6,555 bases of DNA from assembly GCA_012513725.1 (NCBI GenBank), contig JAAZBQ010000053.1:1-6555 (forward strand). The letters run 5' to 3'. The stretch is from Chloroflexota bacterium (GTDB lineage: Bacteria > Chloroflexota > Anaerolineae > UBA1429). The position numbers and the translations under genes were made by a program. Of this stretch, positions 6,339 to 6,555 are shown one piece after another; position 1 is the first letter of the stretch; the number at the start of each line of letters is the position of its first letter. Under the pieces are notes generated by a model. That model did not search any database, was not told the origin of the DNA, and worked only from the letters and a program-made list of their open reading frames with translations.

Positions 6339-6431
6339 TCCTGCCTGACGCCGTGTCCGGAGCCGCGGGTGAGCGGGAGTGCAGCGGAAGGGGAGTGCGG
6401 GTGAGATGGAGATGGCCGCCCCGACGGGACG

Positions 6432-6555
6432 TCAGCCGAGGAACACGTGCACGGCGTGGTGCTTGCCGTCGTCTCGCAGGGGCACGCCCTCGGCCCCCAT
6501 GGCCACGCCGTCGAGCGTCACCTCGCTGACGCCGCGGCTCACCCCCCGCGGGTTC
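6432..6555 (-). CDS. C-terminal end of a GH94 phosphorylase / cyclic beta-1,2-glucan synthase-like protein, 5' end beyond window
   Basis: Only the last 40 codons and the TGA stop (6432-6434) are visible; the single base 6555 belongs to the preceding codon. The peptide starts NPRGVSRGV, continues through VTLDGV and VPLRDDGKHH, and ends AVHVFLG. This matches the closing beta-strand pattern I recall from GH94-family proteins: 'NP..V.RGV..+.+DG', then '+PL.DDG..H.V.V.LG' at the extreme C-terminus. That family includes cellobiose, cellodextrin and chitobiose phosphorylases and the large NdvB/ChvB-type cyclic beta-1,2-glucan synthases, which act on beta-glucosides by phosphorolysis or build cyclic glucans. 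Which member this is cannot be told from 40 residues. It is transcribed toward the secreted-protein gene, with a 140-base gap. The assignment rests on pattern memory over a short stretch. Confidence 0.65.
   Translation of the reverse strand, partial: NPRGVSRGVSEVTLDGVAMGAEGVPLRDDGKHHAVHVFLG

Noticed and set aside
1..6555. CRISPR array, insertion sequence, tRNA, rRNA, phage or toxin-antitoxin genes
   Set aside because: No regularly spaced repeats, transposase-like frame, cloverleaf or rRNA-like stretch was seen. The window is filled by ordinary chromosomal genes.

Overview
The window is a gene-dense stretch of high-GC bacterial chromosome. Reading it by eye, nearly all codons end in G or C. 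The likely source is a Chloroflexota-type (for example Thermomicrobia-like) or other high-GC, Gram-positive-like lineage. The main reasons are a four-repeat ribosomal protein S1 rather than the six-repeat proteobacterial form, a secreted 'PGYR...YEY' domain that I recall as common in Chloroflexota, and a baeRF-type release-factor-like protein. This placement is an inference, not something the sequence proves. I saw no mobile element, CRISPR array, tRNA or rRNA.

Layout from left to right. (1) Positions 2-1168, plus strand: a baeRF family 3-like protein whose 5' end lies outside the window. (2) Positions 1180-1216: a perfect 17-bp hairpin between convergent genes, probably a bidirectional terminator. 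(3) Positions 1217-5384, minus strand: a compact cluster transcribed right to left, comprising ribosomal protein S1 (rpsA), the ATP-dependent membrane zinc protease FtsH, and a YihY/BrkB-family membrane protein. The ftsH start overlaps the end of rpsA by 20 bases. The brkB-like gene starts 12 bases after the ftsH stop, in the same frame. (4) Positions 5476-6291, minus strand: a putative secreted protein with a small recognisable N-terminal domain and an unrecognised C-terminal half. (5) Positions 6292-6431: a short intergenic region with a GC hairpin and short repeats. (6) Positions 6432-6555, minus strand: the last 40 codons of a gene whose C-terminus looks like the end of a GH94 phosphorylase / cyclic beta-1,2-glucan synthase protein.

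The core theme is translation plus membrane protein quality control. S1 delivers mRNA to the ribosome, FtsH degrades misassembled membrane proteins and regulators, and the BrkB-like protein is a polytopic membrane protein probably co-translated with FtsH. The convergent baeRF protein is also predicted to act on ribosomes or translation. There is no intergenic stretch over 300 bases. I see no strong evidence for a wholly new system. The observations most worth checking are the S1-FtsH-BrkB coupling, a near-consensus promoter inside the secreted-protein gene that coincides with a local AT-rich patch, the double-palindromic hairpin, and the unrecognised C-terminal half of the secreted protein.
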